Below are positions 50,598 through 50,982 of a DNA stretch of 50,982 bases, in pieces. The notes beneath the pieces were generated by a model. That model saw nothing but the letters and a program-made list of their open reading frames with translations. It had not been told where the DNA came from and did no database searches. Position numbers and translations under genes: made by a program. The stretch is from Nocardioides sp. (GTDB lineage: Bacteria > Actinomycetota > Actinomycetes > Propionibacteriales > Nocardioidaceae), in the NCBI GenBank assembly GCA_020636915.1, contig JACJWV010000022.1, positions 1 to 50,982 of the forward strand. The letters are read 5' to 3'. Numbering within the stretch: the first letter of the stretch is position 1; every line of letters begins with the position of its first letter.

Positions 50598-50982
50598 GGC
50601 GTTCCAGCGCCGAGTCGGCGCGTCTTGCCCGTTCGGGGGGCTCGAGTCGGCGCGTCCTGCCCGGTGGCGCCCGGGGGCGCCTGCGGCCGCCTTCGTCCCG
50701 GCTCGTCGCTACCTCGCCGCGTCGCCGGTGGCGTCTGCTCCGGTCGAGGTCGTTGCCGGCGCCGCGCCTCGGTTTGACGCTCCTTCGCCGGGCCGAGGGC
50801 CTCCGGCGCCCCCGAGCGCGAGGTGGCGCCCGCACCGGGCGGCGCGTCCTGCCCGCACGCTCGGTGGCGCCTCCGACCGCCTTCGTCGGTGACGTCCCGC
50901 GTCGTGGTGGAGTTTCTCGACACCGTGCGGGGTCAGTGATGGTGAATCATGCCGTCATGAGTTCGGGCTTGGCTACCTCCTC
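50598..50982. repeat. Repeat-rich non-coding tail downstream of rpoC
   Basis: No credible gene is seen. The stretch contains scattered direct repeats: CGAGTCGGCGCGTC(T/C)TGCCCG at 50611-50631 and 50643-50663, a partial copy (GGCGCGTCCTGCCCG) at 50841-50855, and CCGCCTTCGTC at 50687-50697 and 50877-50887, each preceded by GGTGGCGCC. It could be a degenerate repeat cluster or remnant. The next gene, expected to be rpsL, is not reached. Confidence 0.55.

Noticed and set aside
50587..50892. A 101-codon open frame after rpoC
   Set aside because: It begins inside the terminator hairpin and translates repeats into Ala/Arg/Pro-rich sequence with no ribosome-binding site.

Overview
The window is about 51 kb of very GC-rich DNA (dense coding on both strands, many GTG starts, 4-nt ATGA/GTGA gene overlaps). 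It looks like the chromosome of a high-GC actinobacterium, most probably Nocardioidaceae (Nocardioides-like). The reasons are the ribosomal/RNA-polymerase gene order (tRNA-Thr, tRNA-Met, rpmG, hadA/hadB-like, murB, tRNA-Trp, secE, nusG, rplK, rplA, rplJ, rplL, rpoB, rpoC), a MptB-like mannosyltransferase, Mce transporter genes and many apparently leaderless genes. The genus is inferred from family resemblance, not from a database search. No prophage, insertion sequence, CRISPR array or rRNA operon was seen.

Left third (1 to about 21.6 kb): a mosaic of small metabolic and membrane units. It starts with the 3' end of a DUF222/HNH endonuclease and a hairpin terminator, followed by a PGPGW membrane protein and a MptB-like glycosyltransferase. 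A homogentisate (tyrosine catabolism) locus follows, with hmgA divergent from a two-gene unit made of an unknown 283-residue protein and fahA. Next come a DUF1905 protein, a proline-rich membrane protein, a pirin, a secreted CHRD protein, DNA-3-methyladenine glycosylase I and an epoxide-hydrolase-like enzyme. The Entner-Doudoroff operon zwf-edd-eda is divergent from a ROK regulator. After it lie a LURP-one protein, three 40-bp repeats, a DoxX protein, an amidase, and a translationally coupled pair of membrane glycosyltransferases (GT39-like and cellulose-synthase-like GT2).

Middle (21.8 to 31.5 kb): the tRNA/ribosomal block, with cis-regulatory RNA: a probable L1-binding operator before rplA, an L10 leader before rplJ, and a strong terminator after rplL. 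An adenosine deaminase, a DUF4190 protein and a class-I aminotransferase are embedded between murB and tRNA-Trp.

Right third (31.7 to 43 kb): one tightly packed lipid-transport operon: the Mkl/MceG-type ATPase, two YrbE permeases, six Mce proteins (E is a lipoprotein) and two Mce-associated membrane proteins. The second of these carries an N-terminal J-like domain without the HPD motif. Then come rpoB, rpoC, a terminator and a repeat-rich non-coding tail.

Recurring regulatory theme: at eight genes a TANNNT -10 element lies 6 to 8 nt before the start codon with no Shine-Dalgarno, which indicates leaderless mRNAs. This was used to fix several starts. Ribosomal and rpo genes instead have long leaders and ordinary ribosome-binding sites.
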